The translations under genes and the position numbers were made by a program. A DNA stretch of 64,000 nt. It comes from Apostichopus japonicus (taxonomy: Eukaryota; Echinodermata; Holothuroidea; Aspidochirotida; Stichopodidae). Under the pieces are notes generated by a model. The model was not told the DNA's origin. It did not search any database and was given only the letters and a program-made list of their open reading frames with translations. The stretch lies in the NCBI RefSeq assembly GCF_037975245.1, contig NC_092575.1:2175001-2239000 (forward strand), written 5' to 3'. Shown piece by piece: positions 39,849-52,300 of the stretch. Position 1 is the first letter of the stretch. Each line of letters begins with the position of its first letter.

Positions 39849-40764
39849 ATCAGGCTGGACACTGATATGTCATCAAAACAGAGTACACCTCCAGAAGTAT
39901 CAAGAACCCCAGGGCAAGTGTCACTGGGTCCCCTTATTTGTATTCTTCATTTTATTTAGTGTCAAGCCTTGATATAGCACCATTTGCAGTTAAAGCACCC
40001 TCCATTTCACCCAAGATTTCATGATCACAATCAACAGTCATTGACTAAGATTGACACTATGTTTGTCCCAGACTTTAATTGAGCCTGTAATTTTACCCAT
40101 TAATTATTTACCCATGTAATTTTACCCATGTAATTTTACCCATTTTTTAACATAGTCACAGATAGTTGTGTACTTTTAATGTAATCGGTTAGGGCCTGTT
40201 TTTTGGAATTATAGTACAGATACTTCTGCTAGATTCAGTACTCATATATGTACTTACAGCTTTGTGCACATACCACAAGGAATTTTGACTTTTACTCATA
40301 CTCATGCTGTTGCTTTTGTAAAAAATAACTTTTGGTTATTTCCCATTGTGTCTCTGAGCTCCAGCCCATTTTTCTAATATATGACAGCTGTACCTATATT
40401 ATTTCCACACAGATAATGTTAGTACCTCTTTGCAACAGGTGGATGTCCCATCTGATTAGTTCAGGTTCAAAAAGATGAGTATCAACTACAAATGATTTCT
40501 CTGAAGTCTATGTATAGCTATAAATATATATGTAGATATATATATGTAGATTTTTATTTATTCGATAAGGTGTGAAATATTTATATTGATGTGGCCTTTG
40601 TTGAAATTAAATGAGACATTGTCATTATTTCTTACCTAATTTTTTATGACATTTTTAAAGTTCTTTTGTATCAATTCTATAACTATTCTCGTGGCCAGGG
40701 GTTGAGGGACGGCCTCGTTTAACAGCATAAAACTGGTGCTGCTTTCAATCTACTGACCTATACG
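39849..40764. other. Intergenic sequence
   Basis: No gene recognised. Three spaced copies of ATTTTACCCAT lie near 40091-40143. Confidence 0.4.
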
Positions 40765-40884
40765 ACCTAGGGGTTCCATAGTCCACCTAGGGGTTCCATA
40801 GTCCACCTAGGGGTTTCATAGTCCACCTAGGGGGTCCATAGTCCACCTAGGGGTCCATAGTCCACCTAGGGGTTCCATAGTCCT
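40765..40884. repeat. Short tandem repeat, about 20-21 bp
   Basis: Six copies of CCTAGGGGTTCCATAGTCCA with minor variants. The unit contains the palindrome CCTAGG. Confidence 0.95.
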
Positions 40885-41669
40885 CTAATATTTCCAGACT
40901 GAATAACTAATTGCCTAAGAACCTAGTGGCTATGTGAAAGTAAAACTGTGTTCTGCTTTGACAGAAACAATGAAGAGAATCACAGGTTTAGTTTGATTTG
41001 AGTGTGCATCACCATAGTGACCATACCGGCTCTGTGGGAGGGTCACCTGGGGGAGGGGGGGGGAGAGGAAAGGACAGAGAATGGGTGCTAGGAGAGGAAG
41101 GGAGAGAATGGGTGCTCGAAAGTAGTGTGCAATTTGGAAGTAGTTAGTATAGCAAAGAACAAGCAAATACTAAGTTGCATATATTTTTTTATGCATTGAT
41201 TTTATATTTGATTCTATATTACTGCTTTACAGGGCTTAGCCAAGAATTCCACAGTGATGCATTGGCATGGAGAAAAGTTTGCAATTTGTGAAAATGCTAC
41301 ATGTATTATGAAAAAGTACATATAACTACTTTACTGTACGTGTCTATTATAAATATAGTGTACCTTCTAAACTGTATGTTTACAACATCTGAATAACTGA
41401 TTTTAGAGAAGCTCAATTTGCAGGAGCAATAAGTGTAAATGTCCACACATAAAACTCAAATGTCCAAAAAAACATTCATGTAAGCTTAATTTTGCCAGAA
41501 TGATCTGTTTGCAGACCCTTGGATACATATCTTTATCGTACAATTTATAATATAAATGGTTTATCAAGATGATGATACCTGTACAATTGTCCATATATAA
41601 CAATAACAGATTTTCCTGACAGTCTACTATTTTAGTAGCAGTGGTTTGGACACAGATCGATAGTTTTAA
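40885..41669. other. Intergenic sequence
   Basis: Contains a G-rich run near 41049. No coding or RNA features were recognised. Confidence 0.4.
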
Positions 41670-42017
41670 AGGGTGTGAAGACTCGCGCAAAAAGGAAACG
41701 TCTAATGCCGGTAATCTTACCTAGTTTCGAATGAGGTGTAACAGAAGTGTTAGATACCACCATTGATCCCACAGCTTGCTACCGTCGGTAATTAGACACT
41801 AGTGTACAGTCAGTACATGCAGCTGCGGTCAATGCCCACAGCACAGTGTACAAACGATACAGCTATGGACATCTCAGGTCCAGCTAAAGATAATAAGGTA
41901 TCACGTTTCATTACTGTCTGCATTTTGTAGCGACAAGCAGAAAACTTCATTTGCAAGCAACGGAACGTTAACTTTTTCAGAGCCCGTCACACGGTTTGGG
42001 GCGAGTCTTCAATGCCT
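41670..42017. mobile_element. MITE family A, copy 2, complete
   Basis: The 348-bp element is flanked by TTAA on both sides (41666-41669 and 42018-42021). The left end is AGGGTGTGAAGACTCGCGC. The right end reads GGGGCGAGTCTTCAATGCCT, whose complement is AGGCATTGAAGACTCGCCCC. The inverted repeats therefore share AGG and TGAAGACTCGC with a small internal difference. TTAA duplications with AGG-type ends fit the Kolobok superfamily, with piggyBac as an alternative. No ORF of note. Confidence 0.75.
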
Positions 42018-42021
42018 TTAA

Positions 42022-44440
42022 AGATCAAAACGTGGAAAGACGAAAAAATACCAGATAAAAAACAATCCAACGACGTCTACCAGCTAAAATAATCACAACA
42101 CAAAAGAGAAGAATCGTATGTCTTTACATTACTCTTAGGGCCAAATGTTAATATATTTTGGAAACATCACAGATAATAAACTTTATCCCTTTTCATGCGA
42201 GCTATACACAATGCTTTCGAGCTTAAAATTTTGAAAAATTGTACTTAAGATATTAACAGCAAATTTGTGCAAAAAATGCTTTTAACAACTCAACTGACTG
42301 AGGTTTGTGTATATTTAGTACTTGGAGACAGTAAAAGAAGAATTGCGACAACAGGTATACCATCTATTATTTTCAACTTACTTTCAACTCGTATCTACCA
42401 TTGTTTCATGTGCTCAAGATACCTTCATGATTTAATATAAAACATTTCAACTTGGAAAAGACGTTATAACGCACCAACCCAGCTGAGGCTGGTGTAATGG
42501 AACATGCTAGAACAACTACTGAGGTTGAGGTGTGGAGATGAGGGTCAAACTCTGGAGGGCTTGAATTTGTGACTGAAGTATAAACATTTTACAAAGCACA
42601 AAGTTGATATCATTGGTTCAAGAACAGCAGAATTTGGTGATATGAAAAACCTTACTTTGATACACTACACTTCACCATCTTGAAAAATGTAGGTCATAAT
42701 CAACAAGGTCAAACCTGAGACTAGACTAGCTCCACAACATTTCTACTGAACACAAAAAGCACCCTAATACAATGGAAAACCTCACGATAACATTCATTTA
42801 AGAAACAAGATGGAAGAACATGTTGTACTTGAGGTGTTAGCTCCAACAAATTTGGAAAGGAGTGGTGCAGTAACACCACTAACCCACCCTGTTGCCTGCC
42901 CCTCCCTCCCTCCCATCACCTGTAAACCAGGGAAAACTGTTGCTCGCTACACTTCCCTACTGCCCCCCCCCCTCCCCCAAATCTACTCTTCGTGCATTCT
43001 TCAAATTTAACTTCAGGAAAATATCACTAAAACCAAACTAAAGTCATGACCTTTGACCTGTCCTCCAAACTAGCAAAAATCAACACTGTTGACAGACTGG
43101 AGCATAAATTGAGAAGGAGCATCTTCTGAAACCAACAGGAAACCCCAACCTAGCATCGAGGCCTCCAATATAGCGGACCACTCAGTTCCGGAACCAATAA
43201 ACCCTTAGGCTTACTATCCCTGGTCAGCACTAAGGTTAAAGGTCATCACCATTGGTCGCAAAGCTAAGCATGCTAAAACTTGCTTGAAGTTTTCAAAAGT
43301 ATTTTTTGCTGTCTAGAGACATGATCCACAAAATGTATTCCTAGCCATTCAGGAGTATAACTAAAAAAGTAGTCAATTAAATATCTGTGTGGATATTAAC
43401 TATTTTTAAAGTGGCAGTAAAAAAAGAAAAAAAAAAATTTGACTATCTGGCATATTTGTGGGCAATACAGACGACCTTTACAGCAAGAATCAGAAGATGA
43501 CACAGTACAAATATTGATATTCTTAGCTGAGAGCTATCCAATATAATTCTTATACATCTTGCACAATACATATCAATGATGATTAAATATTAAGCAAAAA
43601 AAAGTCTCCTCAAATATATTTCCCCTTCAAAATGACAACGATCACCTAGACCTACGTTTTTCATTTTCTTCACATATTTGAATCAGTACCACAGTTTACA
43701 ATGGACAATGCAAAGCCAAGTAAGAGATTACACCAAGTGTACTTTGAAAGACTGTAGAAGTAACTTGCATTACTATAAAACAAAAAATATGAAAAAAAAT
43801 TAATAACTTGCCAACAATTGAACAAGCATGATAATCTTGTATATCAGAATCTATGTAAAGCTGCCAACTATGAGGAATGACAAATTTGTGACAAAAGAAA
43901 AAGCTTAAAATAAGGCAAATTTGTGTGTGTGTGGTTTAAAAGATGGTTGCATGGGACGGGGTGGCATCGAGTATTCACCTGACAAAACAACCACCAATCC
44001 AACGTTCTATATTCTTTTCCAGGAAATCCCGTGGAAATATTTACCGGCAGGAAATGGACATTGTGTATTGGTTACAGGATATCCTAACACTTGGGGGGGG
44101 GGATCTAAATTCTATCGTTGTAACAGCTTGACCTTCCTGACTTCAGTGAGAGAGAGACAAACGTTGGAAAGGTGAGCATTTGATTTCCATCTTTGAAGCC
44201 AATAAGAATTATTTTACATCTGACATTTTTTAACATTATGTCCCATCATATGGAATACATGATTTCACCTGTTTTGAGCCACATTTTTTACACAGAGGGC
44301 AACCAGAGCACCAATGATGAAAAGCTTCACTGACATGACAATAACTAAACTAAATAAAAGAAGTTTCTTAGAGTCTTCTTGCAGCATTTTGGTCAGCCTA
44401 CATTTGTTTAAAAAATGTATATTAACTGTAGATTCAAGGC
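42022..44440. other. Intergenic sequence between the convergent Nudix genes
   Basis: No exon with family similarity was found. C-rich tracts lie near 42965 and A-rich tracts near 43430. Small ORFs here look random. Confidence 0.4.
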
Positions 44441-44560
44441 TTCATACCCAGATTTATTGGAACAGAATATGGCCCTTTTATTGTTGCACCAGAATATGTC
44501 CCTATATTATTGGACCAGAATATGGCCCTATATTGTTTGGCCAGAATATGGTCCAATCAA
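44441..44560. repeat. Short tandem repeat around CCAGAATATGGCCC
   Basis: Four degenerate units of about 28 bp, each with CCAGAATATG.CC and TATTG or TATTATTG. Confidence 0.75.
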
Positions 44561-45281
44561 GGACCACAAATCCAGTCAGGAAGTTTGCCATGAAAATATT
44601 GGTGTTCACATTCGATCATCCATGACCATTTGTGGACTTGTCTAGCATAATTGGATGTAAAACTGGAGCAAAAATATTAGGCTCATCAGAGAATTATTTG
44701 CATACCTGGCTTGGATTCCTATTGAGTCTAAGAAGAAAAAAAAACTGTCTTCTACATTCACATGAATAATTTTTAATATAAGTACTATCCAATGTGTATT
44801 ATCAATTCAACACAAACTTTTATTAAACATGTACAACCTAGCTTTCTTATGATATCATATCAATAATTGTAAACAACACATTTTTATGGCCAGAAAGAGT
44901 GGAGATAATTCCGAATAGTCACCTTTCTCTTAGACATCATCAATCACATTGGAATAAACCAAAGCATTACTAGCAAGTTTTCTGGAAATGACAATGAATT
45001 TGGGATCAATTTCATACTTTTTTTTTAATTCACTTAAAAGTGCAGCTAGAAACCAATTGTCTTCATTAATGTTCAGTGTTTAGTTACAGTTAATTTATTG
45101 ATAGAGAATGCACTTTTTAAGATTAATGTTACCATTAGTGTCATGAGCTATCCAGAAACTTTAACGATACAATGTGTACTTTATGGACCTGCAAAATCAA
45201 AGAACAAAAGGTCCCTCCAATTGTAATATTTGTTTTTATTTTCATTGTGCATAGAGAGATTTTTGTTCCCCTTAGGGATAG

Positions 45282-45401
45282 CAAACCTGACAATATCTGA
45301 GAGTGGGAAATGCTGCTGTAGACGACGATACCCTGAGCGCCCGCCCATCGCCCGGGGAGTGAAAATAATCCGGGGCCAAATATCAAACTCTACTTTGGCA
45401 G
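45282..45401 (+). other. Ambiguous exon-like, GC-richer island
   Basis: It has a plus-strand acceptor (CCTTAGGGATAG) and strong donor (GGCAG|gtaaag) around 120 nt, with one open frame (SGKCCCRRRYPERPPIARGV). The minus strand also carries an open, protein-like frame (EFDIWPRIIFTPRAMGGRSG, then YRRLQQHFPLSDIV). I cannot tell which strand is real. It may instead be a transposon piece. Confidence 0.25.
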
Positions 45402-46093
45402 GTAAAGAAGCAAAACCAGAAAAAACATTGAAAATCTTTCAGATTTTACAAATTAAAGAAAGAAAAAAAAAATACATAGCCTTGCCACAAGTAAGAGAAA
45501 CTTGCCCTTTCGATTAATGTTCACCATTAATACACGTTGTACTACTATGAAGATTATTATCTATCCCTAAATCTCTAAAACTACTTTTCACACAAGCCCA
45601 CCCCAGAAAGAAACTGGGCACAAAATACCAGACAACTGATCTGCTCTCAACCCCAGTCACCCCTCGCATCGAGACTGTGACTGTGTGATCATGGTCAGGT
45701 GTGTATTACGATTCCCCTGGGAAGGAGATGGATAGTAGAAACGACCATCTCAGCTTGAGTTTTAATAACTAACACCTTCAGCAGAGCAACTAAATGTAAC
45801 AAACAAATTCACCCCCTTTTGAGACCTGATGGGTTGACCATTCCAAATTCATGGTCACAAAAGTTTGGCACGTAATATTGTGTTGGTTTCCCTGACACCC
45901 AAATGATGATTACAAACCAAGGAGGAAGAACAGATAAGCGCAGGTATGCTAAAAAGGAGAGTTAATGATGAATAAATGCCAACATTCAAGAACTATCTTT
46001 GGAAGTGCTCTCTTTGGAATCCAAGGACCCCCCTTACTTGGAGTGATATTCCATACGGCTGAGATTGTAAATATCTTTCTATTCATTATTCTT

Positions 46094-46099
46094 TTTATT
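46094..46099 (-). terminator. Candidate NUDT9 polyadenylation signal
   Basis: An AATAAA on the minus strand, about 255 bp downstream of the NUDT9 stop codon. It is the nearest clear match. Confidence 0.4.
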
Positions 46100-46353
46100 T
46101 GACATAGTAGAAATATTAAAGCAAAACCAAAAAAATACCCGCCTTATACTAATACAGAAGTGGATATATCACGTTAAAGCAGCAACTCCTCCCCCCTTAA
46201 AATGAAAAGCAAGACTGAGGATAAAAAATAAAGGAAGTGAGAAAAACTTGGCAGGTGGGACAGGGGCTTGGGGGGAGGGAGGGGGGAATGTTTGATAAAA
46301 AGAAAAGGAACTTGGGCAACAAATTTCTGAAAGAGCTACCATCTTTGATTAAG

Positions 46354-49300
46354 TTACGATTTGGCGTCCCAATGAGCTTTACGGTGAACAGCTGTTATGT
46401 GTATAAACTCTTCGTGACTCGCGTATAGAGACAGGTCAGAGCTTATGTCGGCCCAGTGGGCATCCTGAGCATCGTCTCCGGCTGTTAAATTGAACTTTCC
46501 GACGCTCTTGCCTTTCTCATCGTGAAAATTGACCGCGATAGTTTCCATCCAAGCATTGTCAGTGTTCCTTGGATCGTCCACATAACCTCTGTATACCTAA
46601 GGAACAATAAAACAAACAAACAAATCCAAATCACTGATTCATAGAATAACATAAAAAAGAATTCTAATTCCTACCCCCCCCCCCCCCTCCCATAGATGCT
46701 ATCAAGTTATTTTCCTTCTCTCATAAAAAGGTACCAACAGCTTAATTCAGAACAGTTAGATAATTTAACTAGGTTAACTTGGTGTTGGTGAAACAACTTT
46801 GACCAACAAGGCGGGCCTCCCCGAGTACATTTTATTCTGTTTTCTGAAAAAAGCATTGGAGGGGTACTAGGTTAATTGTTGTCATCTTTTTTCAAAAGTA
46901 ACAAAAATTCTTGCGGTATTAATAAAATCTGTAAAATATATTAAAAACAAAAAAGAGGATTCTTGTTACTATATGGGTATTCCTAGGGAAAACTGGATTT
47001 GGCTTACTTGATGGAATTTAGCCGACCGTCAATAAGGTGCATGTCATAATAGCAATGAAACTCAAATAGGTTAGGAAAACCACTCATAAGGATACAAGGA
47101 GAAACAGGGAAGGGTATGCCCCTCTGTAATCCTTTATAACACCCACAAGAAAAGTTACTGGGCTTTCCTTCAGCAGGCCGTTGGCCTCTTTCCATCTGTA
47201 CTGTTCACCTTACCTCATAACCATGTTTGAATAGTGCAGCAATCTCCTTCTCTGTGGATTTTCTCTCTTTATCTGGTATGTCTATGCTGTTAAGTGCTTC
47301 CTCTCCAAACTCTCTCTTCAGGGTGACTGACACTCTTTCTCCTGCGTCTACCATACCCTGTAGACGAGAGACGATCAAACTGAAACTCGTAAGAGAAGGC
47401 CAATATGTAATACAGAAAGTCAAGTAACAGGCAGTTCATTCTGCATAGAAGAACAGTCAAGGTCATAGAAGTACAGTCAAGTGCATAGAAATAAAGTCAA
47501 GTGTATAGTCAAGGGCATAGAAATACAGTCAAGTGCATAGAAATATAGTCAAGGGCAAAGAAATATAGTCAAGTGCATAGAAATATAGTGAAGTGCATAT
47601 AGTACAGTCAAGTGCATAGAAATATAGTCAAGGGCATAGAAATAAAGTCAAGTGCATAGAAATATAATCAAGGGCATAGAAATATATTCAAGGGCATAGT
47701 AATATAGTCAAGTGCATAGAAATATAGTGAAGTGGATATAGTACAGTCAAGTGCATATAAGAACAATCAAGTGCATTGAAATACAATCAAGTACATAGAA
47801 GTACAGTACAGTATATATAAGTACAGTACAGTGCATAGAAATATAGTCAAGGGCATAGAATTACAGTCAAGTGCATAGAAGTACAGTCAAGAACATGAAG
47901 TTTGCAATCAAAATAGTACCTTTTTTAGTCTCATACCTAAAAAAGACTTGGCATTTGAGTCAAATCATCCCCTACTATATAGTATAGCCACTACTGGAAC
48001 AGTCCATAATCAGCAATACTGTACAACACATGTAGGGAAGTACAAGGGCGGATTAAAGGGGGGAGGGGGCTGGGAGTAAAAACTGGTTGATAGGGCAGGG
48101 TGGGCGAAAAGAGGGGCGGGCCAGGCTGCCCATGTCAAACAGCAAAGCTAAGGCACTGGGCCACCTGCCCTTTATATTGTGTATAACATTCACAAAGAAT
48201 AGGCAGTGATATGATCGCATCATTACAACTACACTAGTTAAAGTAGGTCACATAATAAATGCAATTGGTATTCAATCCGGACTCAAGCTTTTTTTCACGG
48301 GACGAAACATTTGGGGGGGGGGGCTTGCGTCCCTGGGACGCAAACCTTTTTGTTTAAATGTTTACTCACCCCTGGTATAGCCCATACTCCTGAATCTTTC
48401 CGCATTATGGATACAAATTGTAGCACTGGTTTTCCTGAGGTAGGATCTAAAATCTGTTTACCCTTCTTGTCTCGCTTCCATCTGAAAGGGACGAAAAAAT
48501 GAAGAGGAACTAACGCATCAAAGTATTTTCACAGTTGACATGGATCAATAAGTTATGTTGACCTGCCCATGGTTGACTCACCACACACCATCCCAAAAAT
48601 GCTCTTGCCACCTTCCAAACACAGTGCTTAGAGAATAGGGTCAAGACAGGTATATGATGAGCTCAACAGGTTTCTCCTACGCAAAGTCACCTTGTTTGGA
48701 ATAGTTTGTAGGTGTACTTTCAAGTCCCAAAAAGTATAGGTTAGGCTGTGCAGGGTTAAAAAATCTCACGTTATTTTGTGCATTGGTGGTATCCCTATCA
48801 TGTTTGTATATGTATAGTATCTTAGAAAGGTTTGCACAGTGAACAGCATATAAAAAAAAATTTAAAATTTAAATACCGTTCTAAATACAGAACATTTTTA
48901 ACTTGTGTAATAGACTTGTTGACAATTATATTTTAACAGCTATCAGACGTAAATAAACGCAGTTTACTGTTATTATACAGTACTTTACCTCTGACTCAAG
49001 TGTAACTTTTCATGACATATATGGCAAAACTTGGTCACCACTGCAAAGAATCTACTGTAAGTTTATTCCATGAACAAACACATTCTTTGTAACTTAGAAA
49101 TTTAATGAGAATTAAGCAATTTACCATAAAATCCAGATCACAACTGTACAACAAGTACAATTCACAAAAAGACATAATGTTAGATAGTAAAAAATGTGTT
49201 CTTTTGTTAAAGTATCTTGGAAATAACCTCTAAATCAAGTGTGGAATGTGACCATACGACGTCCATTGTCTCGTACACCTGCGAGCATACTTCGTACATC

Positions 49301-52300
49301 ATGTGACTGCATTTTACACCATGTGACTATGCATTTTTTACCCATGTAACTGCATTGCACACAATGTTACTATGCATTTTACACCATGTGACTATGCATT
49401 TTACACCACGTGACTGCATTGCACACCACGTGAATATGCATTGCACACAATGTTACTATGCATTTTACACCGTGTGACTATGCATTTTACACCACGTGAC
49501 TGCATTGCACACAACCTGAATATGCATTGTACACCATGTTACTATGCATTTCACACAATGTCACAAAGTGCATGTGTGAAAGTCTCACCTAGTGACAATG
49601 GGATCAGCTGCATGATTCGGTCCCCATTTCCCTAGAAGACCTCTTCCATTCATTCCTGTTCGGCCGTTTGGATTCCTATCAAAATGGAAAAAAAAATTAC
49701 ATAGTATATCATCTGAGTGGTAGATTTGGAAGAAAGAGAAATTGGGCGTTCTCCTAAAGATTGTGGTGGGCGGGTCAGTCATGTAGCTCAAAGATAAATT
49801 GGGCGGTCTTCGAGGATGTGGTGGGCGGGGCAGTCATGTAGCTTAAAGGTACAGATTGGAATGTGCATATGTATGAAGAGTAGGAGACGGGTAGAGATTG
49901 GAATAAAGTAGACTGCATACAACGCACGTAAAAAATATTCAATCCTCCCAAAAACTCTGGATGTATCAGAGTTTACAGACTTACTGGTTGGCTGAGAATA
50001 ACGGGAAAACTATTAATAGGCTTGATGTATTGGAATTTACAGTACAGGTACAGAACTAGAGCATGCATAGTCTATAAAAAGTGAACAGAAGATATCTTCA
50101 GTTATAACAGGAGACCGATGTAACTTAGAGCAGGCATCAATTTTCACTTTACCTTGGAATTCCACCTGGCGTTGTATACTTTGAACAGTGACTTTTCCTA
50201 TTCACTTTCCCGTCAATCAAATTAAACTTGAATTTCTTGCTGTCATTTTCCCTGTTGAATAAGCCCAAGAAGAAAATAAAGGGTAAACAAAACTATTAGT
50301 TTATTGTCTAGTACTATGAGTTGACTATAAGATAAACAAGGTATAATTGTGAAGGTTACCTCTTAGGGTTACTTCTAAGAAGGTACAAAATATGAATAGT
50401 ATATAGTTTTTGTTTTGTAGCCTGTTCTTGAACAAAGGTGTACAGAACTGTGCTTTTCCATTCTCATTTCAAATATTGACACAAACATGTTTTATACCTG
50501 GTTAGGCTGGTTTACATCATGTACAGTACAGTATATATTCTTAAACTTAATACTACCGGTTAGAACAGGCAACGGTAGACGATTATTAGTCCTGATGTGA
50601 AAAGCTCCAATGAAAAACGGATAGGTTGCCTTTCAATGAACAATAAATACTTTCTAGAAAAATGAAATGTTTTTACACTTTTGCTAATGGTACAATGTGC
50701 TATAGATACACTGTACACTATGGTACATATTATACATAGCTCTGCCTACTGTTACAGGGCGCAGTCATTTTGGCAAGTGAGAGAGCAGCTGGGATTTTCT
50801 TACAAAAGTTATCTCTGGATTGGCGCTATTGATTACAGCTCGCAACAAACATTAATGTTTGATCAAACATTATCTCTGGATCGGCACTATTGATTACAGC
50901 TCGCAACAAACATTAATGTTTGATCAAACATTATCTCTGGATCGGCACTATTGATTACAGCTCGCAACAAACATTAATGTTTGATCAAACATCTGGAGGT
51001 CTCTGTCCTCTAGCACATTAATCAAACTTATAAGTTTGAGAATGATGGCACAAGTGTGAAAACAAGTACAATTCCCCTATTACCACCCCTCCCTCACCCC
51101 TGTGGTACGGGTACCAGTACCCTCCTCCCCACCCATGGGCTCTAAGCATGGATACAAGTACTGCAGGTAATTTGGACTATATACAGTAGAGTGGTATCCA
51201 CACTAGACCCCATGTGAATGAGTACCAACTGGTACAAATCTATGAGATTGAGTATTAGCAGTACAAATCTATGAGATGAGTAATTCTGGCAGTACAAATC
51301 TATGAGATTGAATACTGGCAGTACAAATCTATGAGATTGAGTACCAGTACAATCCATGACATTGAGTACAAGCATCGGTAATGTAACTATGCTAGAATAA
51401 GAGTACCAGGATGGGCTCACATTAAACCGACAGTAAGTCAGAAATCAGAAAGGAAAAATGGGCAATTGATAGCATTCCTGGTAACTGTGTCTAATGTGTG
51501 TTCAATTGCACTGTGTGCTTAATGCACACATACTGTACTGTATACACATACTGTATACAGTATCAATCTGAACAACAGAATTCAATGACTGACCGAGGAG
51601 GGCAAATTTGAATACTCTAAATATACTGTAGTGCAGTAAGTACACTCATACAGTATGTAAATAATATGTATGTGTTATATGCAAATACAGTATTGTATCG
51701 TTGAGACTCCTTCACTATATATTTGTCAGTTGTCACAGGCACTGTTTGGTGCAACAAAAAAGCTTTTCTTTAACACAATTTAGGGAACAGTACAATATAA
51801 CTTAACATCACATTGATAAACAGTTAAATATTTGACTTACGATGTTATATCGACGTCTGCCCATACAGGACCAGCCTTCACGGACGGTGCTGTGTATTCC
51901 ACGGGGGAATAATCCTTCCACTCTGCTGACCAATCCACCTTATCGTCAGGAACGGTCGTGCGGTTCACAGTGGACCCAGGATATGGAGATGAACGGGCCT
52001 TGGTATGGACCCCTGTCGTGGTAGCCATCTCGGACAGGTGTCGAATGTGGCCAAAGTAGATGAGCCCGCTGAAGAGCCTGGAAATATAATCAAAACACAT
52101 CCTGTTTACTAGCAGGATTGCTACAGATTGTATTAAAGGAAAGTGAATGTTTGCTTGAAGTACTATATATAGCACACTGTGTACAGTACTTAGTAGCATC
52201 CACCTTCCACACACAGCATTCTGTATACAGTTGTACAGTAGGCATACTGTAGTAGTACAAGTCATATGATGTGCACAAGGTCTATTGCGAAACTAAATTG

